Positions 43,868 through 52,828 of a DNA stretch of 64,000 bases are shown piece by piece. Source of the DNA: Clostridium sp. CAG:413 (GTDB taxonomy: Bacteria > Bacillota > Clostridia > Oscillospirales > Acutalibacteraceae); contig FR888227.1 in the NCBI GenBank assembly GCA_000431775.1, positions 63,854 to 127,853 of the forward strand, written 5' to 3'. The translations under genes and the position numbers were made by a program. The first letter of the stretch is position 1; every line of letters starts with the position of its first letter. The notes below the pieces were generated by a model. The model was not told where the DNA came from. It saw only the letters and a list, made by a program, of their open reading frames with translations, and did no database searches.

Positions 43868-44362
43868 TCATCCCTCCGTTGTTTTACGTTTTTGTCTGTA
43901 TGTCCAAAATTTGTTGATAAAGAAATTCAGCGGTGTCGTGATGCAGAGATTGATAACGGGAGCGACATACTCCGCGAGCTTGCGGGCGCTTATCTCGAGG
44001 CCCGACTGAGCGAGTGCCGCGCTCGCAGGCTCCATGCCCTTGGGCAGCCCCGCAATATCGAGCCAGAACTTCAGCAGCAGACTGGTGAGCAGCAGGCCGG
44101 TGAAAAAATTCGTGGCGAACACCTTAAACAGCACCCTCCACCACACTCGCTTCTCCTTGGAGCCGTCCTCCTTAAAGACGAGCCTGCCGTTGAGCAGGAA
44201 CGAGCTGATAACGCTCAGCACGAAGCCCACGGCGTTGGAGACGATGTAGTGAACTCCAAGCCAGACGAGCAGCGAATAGCTGAGGTAATAGACGAGGGCG
44301 TTCAGGTAGCCTATTCCGAGGAATTTAAGGAATTGCTTTGCGCCGTCGCTCTTGTTATTCAT
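43868..44362 (-). CDS. GtrA family membrane protein
   Basis: A 164-residue protein with four hydrophobic helices. Features are FLKFLGIGYLNALVYYLSYSLLVWLG and NAVGFVLSVISSFLLNGRLVF, typical of the GtrA family. GtrA-type proteins flip polyprenyl-linked sugars or take part in wall/teichoic acid glycosylation. It sits between the GH5 gene (15 bases upstream) and the GH3-family gene (3 bases downstream). Confidence 0.85.
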   Translation of the reverse strand: MNNKSDGAKQFLKFLGIGYLNALVYYLSYSLLVWLGVHYIVSNAVGFVLSVISSFLLNGRLVFKEDGSKEKRVWWRVLFKVFATNFFTGLLLTSLLLKFWLDIAGLPKGMEPASAALAQSGLEISARKLAEYVAPVINLCITTPLNFFINKFWTYRQKRKTTEG

Positions 44363-44377
44363 TATCTTGCTTCACCC

Positions 44378-45769
44378 TTATCCAATATGAATGCCGAAAT
44401 AGGCAAGAATGCCTGCGATGCTGTCTTTGATGTGGAAATAATATCTGACATTATCCTTGCGGTCATAGCAGCCGGTGGCGTACTTGACCTGGATGTCGTA
44501 AAGCTCCTGCATTATCTTGAAGCTGTTCTCGGTGCGGAGAGCCTCGCCCCACTTGCGCTCTATCTCCTCGACGGAGTCGTTGTCGATATCAACTCTGAGG
44601 TCGGTATCGCTGCCGGCGGTGTTGACTATGAACCAGTCGGTCGCCCATGAGGCGTAGCCCTTGTAGCTCCAAGTGGTCCAGCCGTAGTTAAGGCGGTTGT
44701 ATTCGCCGAGCACGAAGCTCCACGGCGCTCTGCTGCCGGGCTTGAATTCGCCCATGAAGAACGGCACATTATAATGCAGCGTGTTGATCATGCTGAATTC
44801 GGCGAGGTAGACAAGCGGGCTGTCTATATAGTTATGGAGCGAATATGCGACGTTATCCCAGCCGTAGTAGTTGGGGTTCGGCACGCAGCCGGGGGTCCAT
44901 GTGCAGCACATGATGATGGAGTGGTCAAGGTCGACTCGGCGCACTGCGTCATAAAGCTCGTCATAAGCCTGCCAGAGCTTCAGGTGCTTTGCGGGCACCC
45001 AGTCGCACATCGGCTCATTCATAAGGTCATAGGCCGCCACGACGGGATTGTGTCTGAAATGCTTTGCGACCTCTACCCAGAGATTGCAGGTTAGGTAGCG
45101 GTATCTGTCGCCCTCGGGCGTATCGTCGAAGTAATGGCCGTCGCCGCTGAGACCGCTGTGATCCTTATTGCTCTGTCTGCCGACGGCGCCGTGAAGGTCG
45201 ATTATGACATAGATGCCTCTCTTGCCCGCCTGCTCGACTATCCAGTCAAGGCGCGAGAAATCGAGCTGACCGTCGGCGGTGCGCTTCCATGTGCCGTTAT
45301 CGTCGGACTGCAAATTCCTGTACCAGAAAGGAACTCTGATGCAGTTGAAGCCCATATTTGCGATTATATCCATATCGTATTCGGTGAACCAGTTATCCTC
45401 ATAGAGGGAGATAAGCCTCTCGGCCTCCTCGGCGCCGAAACGGTTGGTGAGGGTCGTGAGGATGTCATACTGCCCATCGGAGTTGCGGGTGGGGCAGATC
45501 CATTCCTCCTGGATCAGCCAGCCGCCGACATTGGTGCCTCTGAAAACGACCTCTTCGCCGCGCCGATTAAAGAATTTCTCACCCTTGATGGTGATGAAAT
45601 CCTCATCGGTTATCGGGGCTCTGGGGTACACCGTCGAATCGCCGTTTGTAACGGCAGCGTCAGACGAAGCAGCGCCGTTATCCGCAAAAACATTGAAAAT
45701 GCCGCAGGATACGATTATGGCTGCGATGAGGGAAAGGGAAACGATAGCGGAAAGGATTTTCTTATTCAT
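44378..45769 (-). CDS. secreted glycoside hydrolase family 5 enzyme
   Basis: A 463-residue exported cellulase-type protein. The signal peptide (1-30) is followed by a Ser/Thr/Asp linker. The catalytic (beta/alpha)8 domain begins near residue 50. The general acid Glu is in YDLMNEPMCDW (about 230), and the nucleophile Glu is in FFMGEFKPG (about 335). The RGTNVGGWLIQEEW opening is typical of GH5 beta-1,4/1,3-glucanases. The start at 45769 has GGAGG; the longer frame does not. It has its own promoter. Confidence 0.85.
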   Translation of the reverse strand: MNKKILSAIVSLSLIAAIIVSCGIFNVFADNGAASSDAAVTNGDSTVYPRAPITDEDFITIKGEKFFNRRGEEVVFRGTNVGGWLIQEEWICPTRNSDGQYDILTTLTNRFGAEEAERLISLYEDNWFTEYDMDIIANMGFNCIRVPFWYRNLQSDDNGTWKRTADGQLDFSRLDWIVEQAGKRGIYVIIDLHGAVGRQSNKDHSGLSGDGHYFDDTPEGDRYRYLTCNLWVEVAKHFRHNPVVAAYDLMNEPMCDWVPAKHLKLWQAYDELYDAVRRVDLDHSIIMCCTWTPGCVPNPNYYGWDNVAYSLHNYIDSPLVYLAEFSMINTLHYNVPFFMGEFKPGSRAPWSFVLGEYNRLNYGWTTWSYKGYASWATDWFIVNTAGSDTDLRVDIDNDSVEEIERKWGEALRTENSFKIMQELYDIQVKYATGCYDRKDNVRYYFHIKDSIAGILAYFGIHIG

Positions 45770-45802
45770 GACTTCCTCCGTATTTTGATGTTTAGACATA
45801 TT

Positions 45803-45832
45803 ATTTTATCACAAAAGTAAGACACATTTCAA
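45803..45832 (-). promoter_or_regulatory. promoter of the GH5-GtrA-GH3 operon
   Basis: TTGAAA (45832-45827), an 18-base spacer, TAAAAT (45808-45803) with an extended TG-A upstream, 33 bases before the GH5 ATG. Confidence 0.65.
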
Positions 45833-45902
45833 TAGATATATACGGTAATCTGTCGGAATTTGCACAATATTGCAGCCGTAAACAGCACCTCCGCAATAAA
45901 AA

Positions 45903-45936
45903 TACAAAGAAAAAAGCAGCCCCTGAAGGCTGCCTT
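45903..45936 (-). terminator. terminator of tRNA-Lys
   Basis: GCAGCC/GGCTGC stem with a 6-base loop, followed on the minus strand by TTTTTTCTTTG directly after the tRNA CCA end. Confidence 0.85.
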
Positions 45937-46012
45937 TGGTGATCCATCGGAGATTCGAACTCCGGACACCTTGATTAAAAGTCAAGTGCTCTACCGACTG
46001 AGCTAATGGATC
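45937..46012 (-). tRNA. tRNA-Lys (TTT anticodon)
   Basis: A 76-base tRNA with all arms: acceptor GATCCAT/ATGGATC, D-arm with TAGCTCAGTCGGTAGAGC, an anticodon stem CTTGA/TCAAG around a CTTTTAA loop (anticodon TTT), and a T-arm GGAGTTCGAATCTCC. The discriminator A and the CCA tail are encoded. A TTGACA/TATTAT promoter (17-base spacer) lies at 46073-46045. Confidence 0.97.
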
Positions 46013-46044
46013 AAATATCAACTGTGCTTTTTCAATGCTCAAAT

Positions 46045-46073
46045 ATAATATATTATTTGACCGAGATTGTCAA
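46045..46073 (-). promoter_or_regulatory. promoter of tRNA-Lys
   Basis: TTGACA (46073-46068), a 17-base spacer, TATTAT (46050-46045) on the minus strand, 33 bases before the tRNA 5' end. Confidence 0.75.
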
Positions 46074-46169
46074 GTGTTTTGAGTAAAAAAGTTTAAATAT
46101 CGCATTTGGGCGAGGTCGGACTCGGCCGGCGGCTGTATGCTGCGAAGGAGGGCTTGTGAACGGAAATCA

Positions 46170-46241
46170 ATAATCATCCGCCGGTTTTTGACCTTCTCTC
46201 CCTCAGTCTCCGTGCAAGCTCCCTCGTCAGGGGGGTAAGCT
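46170..46241. repeat. partial interspersed repeat (TCCCTC tract)
   Basis: Copies of the TCTCCCTCAGTC and AGCTCCCTCGTCAGGGGG motifs resemble the second half of the repeats at 348-425 and 41389-41472. The rest of the 309-base gap 46013-46321 holds the tRNA promoter and a hairpin at 46289-46318; I see nothing else. Confidence 0.5.
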
Positions 46242-46288
46242 CGATCTTAAGCTGATATAATTGCATTTAAGTGCCGTAGCTGTCATTT

Positions 46289-46318
46289 AAACCCCGCTGT
46301 TTCATCGCAGCGGGGTTT
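46289..46318. terminator. hairpin after the esterase gene
   Basis: A perfect AAACCCCGCTG/CAGCGGGGTTT stem with an 8-base loop; short U-tracts occur on both strands (GGTTTTAATC on the plus side). It lies just past the esterase stop (46322). Confidence 0.6.
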
Positions 46319-46321
46319 TAA

Positions 46322-47062
46322 TCAATATCTATTGAAATGTGTATTCAGCCAGGCTATGCAGATATCGAGCCAGCCTTTGATGCGGGCATTATACTCAGCG
46401 TCCTCGGGCTTTGAATAGACGGTGCCGTCGGCGACGGAAAAGCCGTGATATCCCCTCTCGTAAATATGCATTTCAAACGGCACGCCCGCTTTATCGAGGG
46501 CGGCGGCATAGGCGAGAGAATTCTCTATCGGCACACAGCCGTCCTCCCTTGCGGCGACGATAAAGGTCGGCGGAGTATTCGCGTCCACCTTTTCATCGAG
46601 CGACGGGACAGGCTCGGCAAGTATCCTGCCTATCGACGAGAGGATGCAGGGGTAACCAAGCACGCAGGCGGCGGGTCTAACCCTGCCCATGGTGCCCAGA
46701 GCGGCACAGAGATGGCCGCCCGCCGAGAAGCCGATAGCGGCGATATGCTCCGGCTCAACGCCCCATTCCGCAGCGTTGGAAATGATAAGCTCCATTGCCT
46801 CCTCGGCGTCATTCAGCGGCCTCGGGAACTTTGCGGTGCCCTTACCGACCGAGTAACGCAGCACGAAGGCGGCGTAGCCCTTGGCGAGGAAGGAGAGCGC
46901 AATCGGCTCCGCCTCCCTGTCCGAGCACATCATATATGCGCCCCCCGGAATCACAAGGATAGCCGGGCGGGTCTTATAATTCGGCATTTCATCCGAGGCG
47001 GCGGGGAGATATGCGGTCAGCGTAACGCCGGGATTCGTCAATTCCTTAACAAAAGTCCGCAT
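46322..47062 (-). CDS. alpha/beta-hydrolase fold esterase
   Basis: A 246-residue esterase of the hormone-sensitive-lipase/acetyl-xylan esterase-like group. The oxyanion loop is VIPGGAYM (about 37), the nucleophile elbow IGFSAGGHLC (about 100), an Asp/Glu pair in VAAREDGCVP, and the catalytic His in YERGYHGFS near the C-terminus. No signal peptide is seen, so it acts in the cytosol, probably removing acetyl or other esters from imported sugar chains. It lies nine bases after the alpha-mannosidase gene. Confidence 0.85.
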   Translation of the reverse strand: MRTFVKELTNPGVTLTAYLPAASDEMPNYKTRPAILVIPGGAYMMCSDREAEPIALSFLAKGYAAFVLRYSVGKGTAKFPRPLNDAEEAMELIISNAAEWGVEPEHIAAIGFSAGGHLCAALGTMGRVRPAACVLGYPCILSSIGRILAEPVPSLDEKVDANTPPTFIVAAREDGCVPIENSLAYAAALDKAGVPFEMHIYERGYHGFSVADGTVYSKPEDAEYNARIKGWLDICIAWLNTHFNRY

Positions 47063-47071
47063 ATTCTCACC

Positions 47072-50000
47072 TCAATAAGTGACCTTGAGGGTCTTTATCT
47101 CAAAGGGCTTGAAGGTCAGCTCATTGCCGCTGAATTCGTCCTTGACCTCTTCAAGCATATTGGTTATCTCGACCTTCTTTGCGCCGCCGAAGAATTCAAC
47201 GGGGCAGACGGTGTAAGTGCCCTCGGCCTCATAGAGCCTGACGATGAACGCCTTTTCGTTATCCTCGCAGGGCTTGATGACCTCGACAATGACGTTATCC
47301 GCCTTGGGAAGCACGAGCGCCGACGAGCTGAAGCCGCCCTTGCCGACAACGGCGGGCACGTTAAGCTCATAAGCAGGCTTGATAACTTCGTTTGCGCCAA
47401 ATCCACCGACATGAGGCAGGAACGAATAAACAGTCCTGTGCAGGCCGTGGTCGCCGACATAGTCGGGTCTTGTGCCGCCCTTGTGGAGCGACAGGCGCAT
47501 ATTGCCGCCCTCAACGCTGATGGCATACTTGCCGTCGTTGAGCACTGCCGCGCCGCAGCGGGTCTCGGAAAGGTCGGTGTATTTATGGTTGACGACCTCA
47601 AACTTCGCTTTCTCAATGGTATTGTTGCGGGTGGTGGGTCTGAGGACGTTGCCGTACTGTATCTCAAATCTGGCGTAATCGCTGTGGAGAGAGGTGTCGA
47701 AGGCGGCCTTCATGAAGCGGTGGTCATCCTGCCAATCCATGAGAGTGTCAAATCTGACCTCGGCGGTGTCGGCAAAGTAGAAAGCGTCCTGAGTGACGGT
47801 CGACTTCTTTGAAACGGAGTATTTGCTCCTGATGACCACGGCGGCTGCGCCCGCGGAGACAACTTCGCGGCTGAGCAGCTCGGAATGATCGGCAAATTTG
47901 CACTCAAGGTCGGCGTCGACATCCCAGTTATCCCATGCGGTGGGGACATCCTCGGCGACAAGCAGTGTATTGAATGCATAGCCGTCGCCCCTGAGCTGGC
48001 GCTTCATCCTCTTGTCATAGAATGACGAAATGTAGCCCTTACCGTCAAATTCTATCTCGGCGAAGGGGGTGGAAACGCCCTTATCTGTGAGCTTGACGCT
48101 GCCGTCGGTATTTGCCTCTCCTTTGACGAGCTTAAACGAAATGCTTGAGAATGCGGGCACGGTGACACCGCTTATGATGAGCATCTCTCTGCCGTCAAGG
48201 TCGGCGTAATGCTGCTGCTTGCAGTCGATATCGGCGATATAGCCGGCGGGGCACTCGATGAATATCGGGTCGTTTCTGTCGAACGAAAGAGTATTGGTGA
48301 CGCTCACGCCGTCGCCCTCGCCCGAAGCATAATCGGCTGAGAGCCTGCGTGCGGCGGCGATGACCTCGCCCGTCTCCTTGAGAGACTGAACGTGAGCGGG
48401 GTGGATGCAGGTGCCGGGCAGGATATCGTGGAACTGATTCATCAGCAGCTTCTCATAGAGCGGATGGATATGCTCGTCGGAGGCAACCTCGCCGCCCTTG
48501 ACCGCCTTGCAGACAGTGAGTATCTCAAGGTCGCGCAGCGCAAGCTCGGCTTTCCTGTTATTGCGTTTTATATTATGCTGGTTGGTGAGCGTGCCTCTGT
48601 GAAGCTCAAGATAAAGCTCGCCCGCGTAGGTCGAGGGATTCTTCACTCTCTGCTCAAGGTCGGTCATAAAGTCGCCGACGGTGGTGTAATAGGTCTTGCA
48701 GCAACCGTTGAGGTCGGCAACACGCCTTGACTCCTCGATCATCTCAAACTGCGGTCCTCCGCCGCCGTCACCGTAGCCAAAGGAGATAAGACGCCTGTCT
48801 GTAACCGATCTCTCCTTAATGGAGGAGCCGTTTTTGCCCTTGCCGTAGACATGCTTGCTCAGATCGTCGGGGGCGGGCCAGCAATGGGTACGGTTGAAGT
48901 GGGTGAAGACCTTGGTGCCGTCGATGCCCTGCCAATAGAAGGTATCATAGGGGAAGATGTTGGTATCGTTCCAATCCATCTTGGTGGTGAGGAAGTAGTC
49001 AACGTCGCAGCCCTTCATTATCTGAGGGATCGCGGCGCTGTAGCCGAAGGTATCGGGCAGCCAGAAGCAGTTGGAGGTGTAGCCGAAATACTTCCTCGTG
49101 AAGCGCTGACCCCAGAGGAACTGACGCACCATGGATTCGCCCGAGGTGATGTTGCAGTCGCATTCGACCCAAACGCCGCCGTTCGGCTCGTATCTGCCTT
49201 CGGCGACCTTCTCTTTGATGCGCTCAAAAAGCTCGGGGTAATTCCTGCGGATCATATCGGAGTGGCAGGAGGAGCTTTGGATGAATTTATACTCGGGGTA
49301 CTGCTCCATAAGGGAGAGCTGATTTGAATAAGTCCTGGCGCATTTCTTCTCGGTCTCGGGGACAGTCCAAAGCCATGCGGTATCCATATGCGAATGGCCG
49401 ATGATGCCTGCGGTGGGGGCTTCGGGACCGTTCTTGACCGCAAGAGCCTCTTTCATAAAGGGCTTTGCCGCGCGCAGAGCCTCTCTGAAGGTCTCGTCGT
49501 CGGTATCCTCGTATGAATAGTATACTCTCTTATGCACCTCATAGAGGGTGTTGACGAGCTGACCTCTTCTGAATGAGGTCTCGGGCAGAGCGGCGGTAAG
49601 CTCGTTGAGCACGCGCAGGTCAAAATAGAACTCCTGCATCTCATAATCCTTAACGCAGATGTCAATGCCGCCAAAATGATAGTTATAATCAAGCAGCTTA
49701 TGCTCCTCAAAGGGCATGGTGCCCCTATATGCGTGGCCAGCATAGACCTCGAGGGCGATCTCTATCTTCTCCCCCGCCTTGGCCTTTGACTTGAGCAGGT
49801 CGCAGTAGTGATTGCCGTGACCGGTGAAAACTATCTTGGTGGCAAAGGTGCCGAACGGCATACCGTTGACCCAAAGCAAAGTCTCGTAGCCCTCGGTATG
49901 GGGCTTTATAAAGATATCCTTGCCGTCAAGCTCGGCGGGCACGGTGAACTCGGTCTTGAACCAGCAGTATGAGCCCTCGCCTCCCCAGCCGAAGCCCTTG

Positions 50001-50167
50001 TCAACGGGCTTAAAGAGGGAATCGTCGGGTATCTTATGGAGCCTTTCGGTCGTCTCGTAGGCTCTTGCGCCCACCTCGGCGACCTTGCTGAAAATTCTCG
50101 GCTCAAGCATGGCTTCAAATCTCTCGAGCTTGCCGAGCATACGCTCAATTTGTTTCTCTGTGAACAT
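47072..50167 (-). CDS. alpha-mannosidase, glycoside hydrolase family 38
   Basis: A 1031-residue enzyme. The GH38 catalytic domain starts near residue 250 with IGHSHMDTAWLW (zinc-binding HxD), and FWLPDTFGYSAAIPQIM (about 382) carries the nucleophile Asp and is the family signature. The C-terminal half is beta-sandwich. No signal peptide is seen, so it cleaves alpha-linked mannose in the cytosol. It is likely co-expressed with the following esterase, suggesting uptake and breakdown of mannose-rich, acylated oligosaccharides, although no transporter is present here. Confidence 0.95.
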   Translation of the reverse strand: MFTEKQIERMLGKLERFEAMLEPRIFSKVAEVGARAYETTERLHKIPDDSLFKPVDKGFGWGGEGSYCWFKTEFTVPAELDGKDIFIKPHTEGYETLLWVNGMPFGTFATKIVFTGHGNHYCDLLKSKAKAGEKIEIALEVYAGHAYRGTMPFEEHKLLDYNYHFGGIDICVKDYEMQEFYFDLRVLNELTAALPETSFRRGQLVNTLYEVHKRVYYSYEDTDDETFREALRAAKPFMKEALAVKNGPEAPTAGIIGHSHMDTAWLWTVPETEKKCARTYSNQLSLMEQYPEYKFIQSSSCHSDMIRRNYPELFERIKEKVAEGRYEPNGGVWVECDCNITSGESMVRQFLWGQRFTRKYFGYTSNCFWLPDTFGYSAAIPQIMKGCDVDYFLTTKMDWNDTNIFPYDTFYWQGIDGTKVFTHFNRTHCWPAPDDLSKHVYGKGKNGSSIKERSVTDRRLISFGYGDGGGGPQFEMIEESRRVADLNGCCKTYYTTVGDFMTDLEQRVKNPSTYAGELYLELHRGTLTNQHNIKRNNRKAELALRDLEILTVCKAVKGGEVASDEHIHPLYEKLLMNQFHDILPGTCIHPAHVQSLKETGEVIAAARRLSADYASGEGDGVSVTNTLSFDRNDPIFIECPAGYIADIDCKQQHYADLDGREMLIISGVTVPAFSSISFKLVKGEANTDGSVKLTDKGVSTPFAEIEFDGKGYISSFYDKRMKRQLRGDGYAFNTLLVAEDVPTAWDNWDVDADLECKFADHSELLSREVVSAGAAAVVIRSKYSVSKKSTVTQDAFYFADTAEVRFDTLMDWQDDHRFMKAAFDTSLHSDYARFEIQYGNVLRPTTRNNTIEKAKFEVVNHKYTDLSETRCGAAVLNDGKYAISVEGGNMRLSLHKGGTRPDYVGDHGLHRTVYSFLPHVGGFGANEVIKPAYELNVPAVVGKGGFSSSALVLPKADNVIVEVIKPCEDNEKAFIVRLYEAEGTYTVCPVEFFGGAKKVEITNMLEEVKDEFSGNELTFKPFEIKTLKVTY

Positions 50168-50181
50168 ACTTCACTTTCCTT

Positions 50182-50847
50182 TCAGTCCAACTTATTGATA
50201 GGGCATACCCTCATGCAGATGCCGCAGACCGCGCCTCTGCCGATATGCTTAAATTTATCTTTCATATAGCGGCTGCACGCCTCGGGGTCGAAAATCTCGC
50301 TGCGCTCCGTCCCCGGCGACCAGTCGCCGCCCTTTATCGCGTGGGCGGGGCAGGCGTTGACGCAGATATCGCAGCCGTTGCAGCTATTCTCCGCCGGCTC
50401 GCTCGGGCACTCAAACGGGCAGTCGGTAAACACCGTGCCCAGGCGCACAAGGCTGCCGAATTCGGAATGCATAAAGAGCGAATTGCGCCCTACACTGCCG
50501 AGGCCCGCAAGGCAGGCGGCTTTTTTATGGGAATATCTGCCCTGATAATTCCAGCCGTCCTTATTGATGCTCTGAGACGCCGCAACGGTGATGTAGCGGT
50601 ATCCCCTGCGCTGCAAAAACAGCCCCGTCTGAAGCAGCATCGAGTCTATAAATGCGTTTACGCTCCTGTAGTGATTAAAATATGTATGGGTCGGCTCATC
50701 GCCTATCTCCCGAATTATCGCCTCGGAGAGACGCACGACTATGCTCACTCCGTAAGGCAGCGGCGCAGTTTCGTCGGCAAAGAAGCCGACATCCGAAACG
50801 CCCTTCTCAAGGAGAAATTCCCGCAGCTCTCTCTGAACGCTCATCAT
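50182..50847 (-). CDS. QueG-like 4Fe-4S protein, short form
   Basis: A 221-residue protein. The central HKKAACLAGLGSVGRNSLFMHSEFGSLVRLG block matches the epoxyqueuosine reductase (QueG) core, and two cluster-binding sets follow: CNGCDICVNACPAHAI and CGICMRVCPI. QueG is normally about 380 residues, with a cobalamin-binding domain and HEAT repeats. This copy lacks the C-terminal repeats and has a short N-terminus, so activity is uncertain. With queA and tgt in the window it could finish queuosine, or it could be an unrelated family reductase. It overlaps prmA (ATGATGA). Confidence 0.75.
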   Translation of the reverse strand: MMSVQRELREFLLEKGVSDVGFFADETAPLPYGVSIVVRLSEAIIREIGDEPTHTYFNHYRSVNAFIDSMLLQTGLFLQRRGYRYITVAASQSINKDGWNYQGRYSHKKAACLAGLGSVGRNSLFMHSEFGSLVRLGTVFTDCPFECPSEPAENSCNGCDICVNACPAHAIKGGDWSPGTERSEIFDPEACSRYMKDKFKHIGRGAVCGICMRVCPINKLD

Positions 50848-51767
50848 TTCACCCTTGCCTCAAAGCAGAGCCAGCCGCCGCTCTCGTGCCGCTCAACAAC
50901 CTCAATACCGTTCTCGGCAAAAGCCGCAAGCACATCCTGCTCCCTCGGCTCGATTATGCCCGAGGTGATGAACACGCCGCCGTCGTTGAGATATTTCTTA
51001 ACGTCACGGCAGAGCACGATGATGATATCCGCCACGATATTTGCGACGATTATATCGAATTTGCCCGTGACCTTATCGGTCAGCGAGCCTTTTAGAACGG
51101 TGAATTTCGGCTCGTCAAAGCCGTTTGTCCTGCCGTTCTCCTGAGCGGTCTTGACGGCGAGAGCGTCGATATCGACGCCGACGGCGCTGTCAGCCCCGAG
51201 CAGCAGACCCGCGATGGAGAGTATCCCGCTGCCGCAGCCGACGTCAAGAATGCTCTTGCCCTCGTGAGCGTATTTCTCAAGGCTCTCAAGGCAAAGGTGG
51301 GTGGTGTCGTGAGTGCCCGAGCCGAAAGCAAGACCCGGCTCAAGGTGAAGCACGGCGCGGTCGCCCGCGTCATACTCCTGCTCCCAGATGGGGCGGATGA
51401 GCAGGCACTCGCCGACGGGCATGGGCTTGAAATACTTCTTCCAATTATTCTCCCAATCGGCGTTCTTGCAGACATTCTCGTCTATCTCATGAGCTATCCC
51501 CTCGGCGGTCAGCCTCTCGGTGAGGAAAGACACCGCTTCGTTGGGATTCTCCTCGGGTGAAATATAAATATGCACTATGCCCTTTGACCTGTCTTTGGCG
51601 AGCAGATCCTCGTCTATGAGGTCGATACGGGCTATCTCCCACGCCTCCTGCTCGAGGGTGCGGTAATCCTCGATATAGATGCCGTAGGGCACGACCATCT
51701 GGGCGATATCGCCCGCGCGGTCGACATTGTCGGCGTCGACCGTGATCTTTATCTCAGTCCAGTCCAT
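50844..51767 (-). CDS. prmA: ribosomal protein L11 methyltransferase
   Basis: A 307-residue SAM-dependent methyltransferase. The N-terminal 95 residues form the L11-binding domain. The catalytic half has LEPGLAFGSGTHDTTHLCL (about 142), motif I ILDVGCGSGILSI (about 175) and VANIVADI. It trimethylates lysines of ribosomal protein L11. A translationally coupled QueG-like gene follows. Confidence 0.95.
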   Translation of the reverse strand: MDWTEIKITVDADNVDRAGDIAQMVVPYGIYIEDYRTLEQEAWEIARIDLIDEDLLAKDRSKGIVHIYISPEENPNEAVSFLTERLTAEGIAHEIDENVCKNADWENNWKKYFKPMPVGECLLIRPIWEQEYDAGDRAVLHLEPGLAFGSGTHDTTHLCLESLEKYAHEGKSILDVGCGSGILSIAGLLLGADSAVGVDIDALAVKTAQENGRTNGFDEPKFTVLKGSLTDKVTGKFDIIVANIVADIIIVLCRDVKKYLNDGGVFITSGIIEPREQDVLAAFAENGIEVVERHESGGWLCFEARVK

Positions 51768-51781
51768 TTGTTACTCCGTAA

Positions 51782-52810
51782 TCAATATTTATTGTGAACA
51801 TCCTCGGCGAAGCAGAGCATATCCTTGACCTCGATGACCGTGCCGTCGTCGAGGATAGCCTTGCCGTTCATTCTGCCGAACACCTGATGCTGATCGGTGA
51901 CGATGAGCTTCACGTCTATCTTTGCGGCTCTGTCGATGATGGGGGTGAACTCCATCTCAAATCTGCCGTCGCTCGAGGTGAAAGTCCACGGGTCGGTGTA
52001 GCCGCTCGCGGGGATATTGAATTTAACGTCGTCGAGCTTGTGGCACTTGCCGTCGTAGAAGAGTATGTTTTCGCTCGCCGCGGTGGTGTCGCCGAAGCCG
52101 TAGCCGATATTGAAGCCGAAGGCGTGACCGTCGATATCCATGTTGCCCGAGCCCCAATACCAGGTGTTGTCATAAGTCCAGACGCCTCTGCCCCAGTCGA
52201 GGGTGCCGAAATCGGTGGCGGGGTCAAATATGTATTCCTTGCCGTCGAAGGTCGCCTTACCGCTCGCTCTCATGCAGTTGATCTTCTGATTATAATAGAA
52301 AGCGGTGGCCTTCTCCTTCCACGGGGTGGCGATGACCATGGTATCCATCTCGGGCTGCTCAAGGGTTATATCGCAGGAGAAGGTCTTGCCCTCGTGGAAC
52401 TTCTTGAAGTTGCAGAGCAGGCGGCGCTTGCCCTCTGACACCCTGAACTCCATATCAAGGCGCTTGTCGTGATATACCGTGTTGCCCCTCTCGCTGGTGG
52501 TCGGGAGCTTGAATTTGCCCATGGGGAAAGCGTTGAGGATGGTCTCAGTATGCTCCCAGGGAATTGAGAAATCGAGCAGGGTAGCCGACTGGAGGCCGAT
52601 ATAGCCGTCATCCGAGAGGGTGAGAGCCACGCCGAAATTATTCTTTTCGGAGATTATGAGATAATAATCCCACTCCTTGATCCTGAATTTCGGAGCCTTG
52701 ATGGCGTTCCTGTCGTATACCTGACAGAGCTTCCTTGACCAGCCCGGCTCTCTGAGAGTGCCGTCGGCGTTAAGTAAGGGCTGCACCTTGGTTACTTCAT
52801 GGTTTCTCAT
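51782..52810 (-). CDS. DUF2804 family protein
   Basis: A complete 342-residue DUF2804 protein. Features are an N-terminal SRKLCQVYDRNAIKAPKFRIKEWDYYLI block, a WDWGRGVWTYDNTWYWGSG-like segment (here TLDWGRGVWTYDNTWYW, about 218) and HQVFGRMNGKA near the C-terminus. The function is unknown; the family is widespread in Firmicutes and Actinobacteria and has a lipocalin-like AttH fold by family knowledge. No signal peptide is seen. AGGAGG is seven bases before the ATG. It is paralogous to the partial gene at 1-301. Confidence 0.9.
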   Translation of the reverse strand: MRNHEVTKVQPLLNADGTLREPGWSRKLCQVYDRNAIKAPKFRIKEWDYYLIISEKNNFGVALTLSDDGYIGLQSATLLDFSIPWEHTETILNAFPMGKFKLPTTSERGNTVYHDKRLDMEFRVSEGKRRLLCNFKKFHEGKTFSCDITLEQPEMDTMVIATPWKEKATAFYYNQKINCMRASGKATFDGKEYIFDPATDFGTLDWGRGVWTYDNTWYWGSGNMDIDGHAFGFNIGYGFGDTTAASENILFYDGKCHKLDDVKFNIPASGYTDPWTFTSSDGRFEMEFTPIIDRAAKIDVKLIVTDQHQVFGRMNGKAILDDGTVIEVKDMLCFAEDVHNKY

Positions 52811-52828
52811 AACATTTCCTCCTGTATG

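Noticed and set aside
45809-46042. Open frame of 77 residues overlapping the tRNA-Lys
   Set aside because: It reads through the tRNA in the same orientation; this is a well-known false gene pattern (LAQSVEHLTFNQGVRSSNL-type) and not a real protein.
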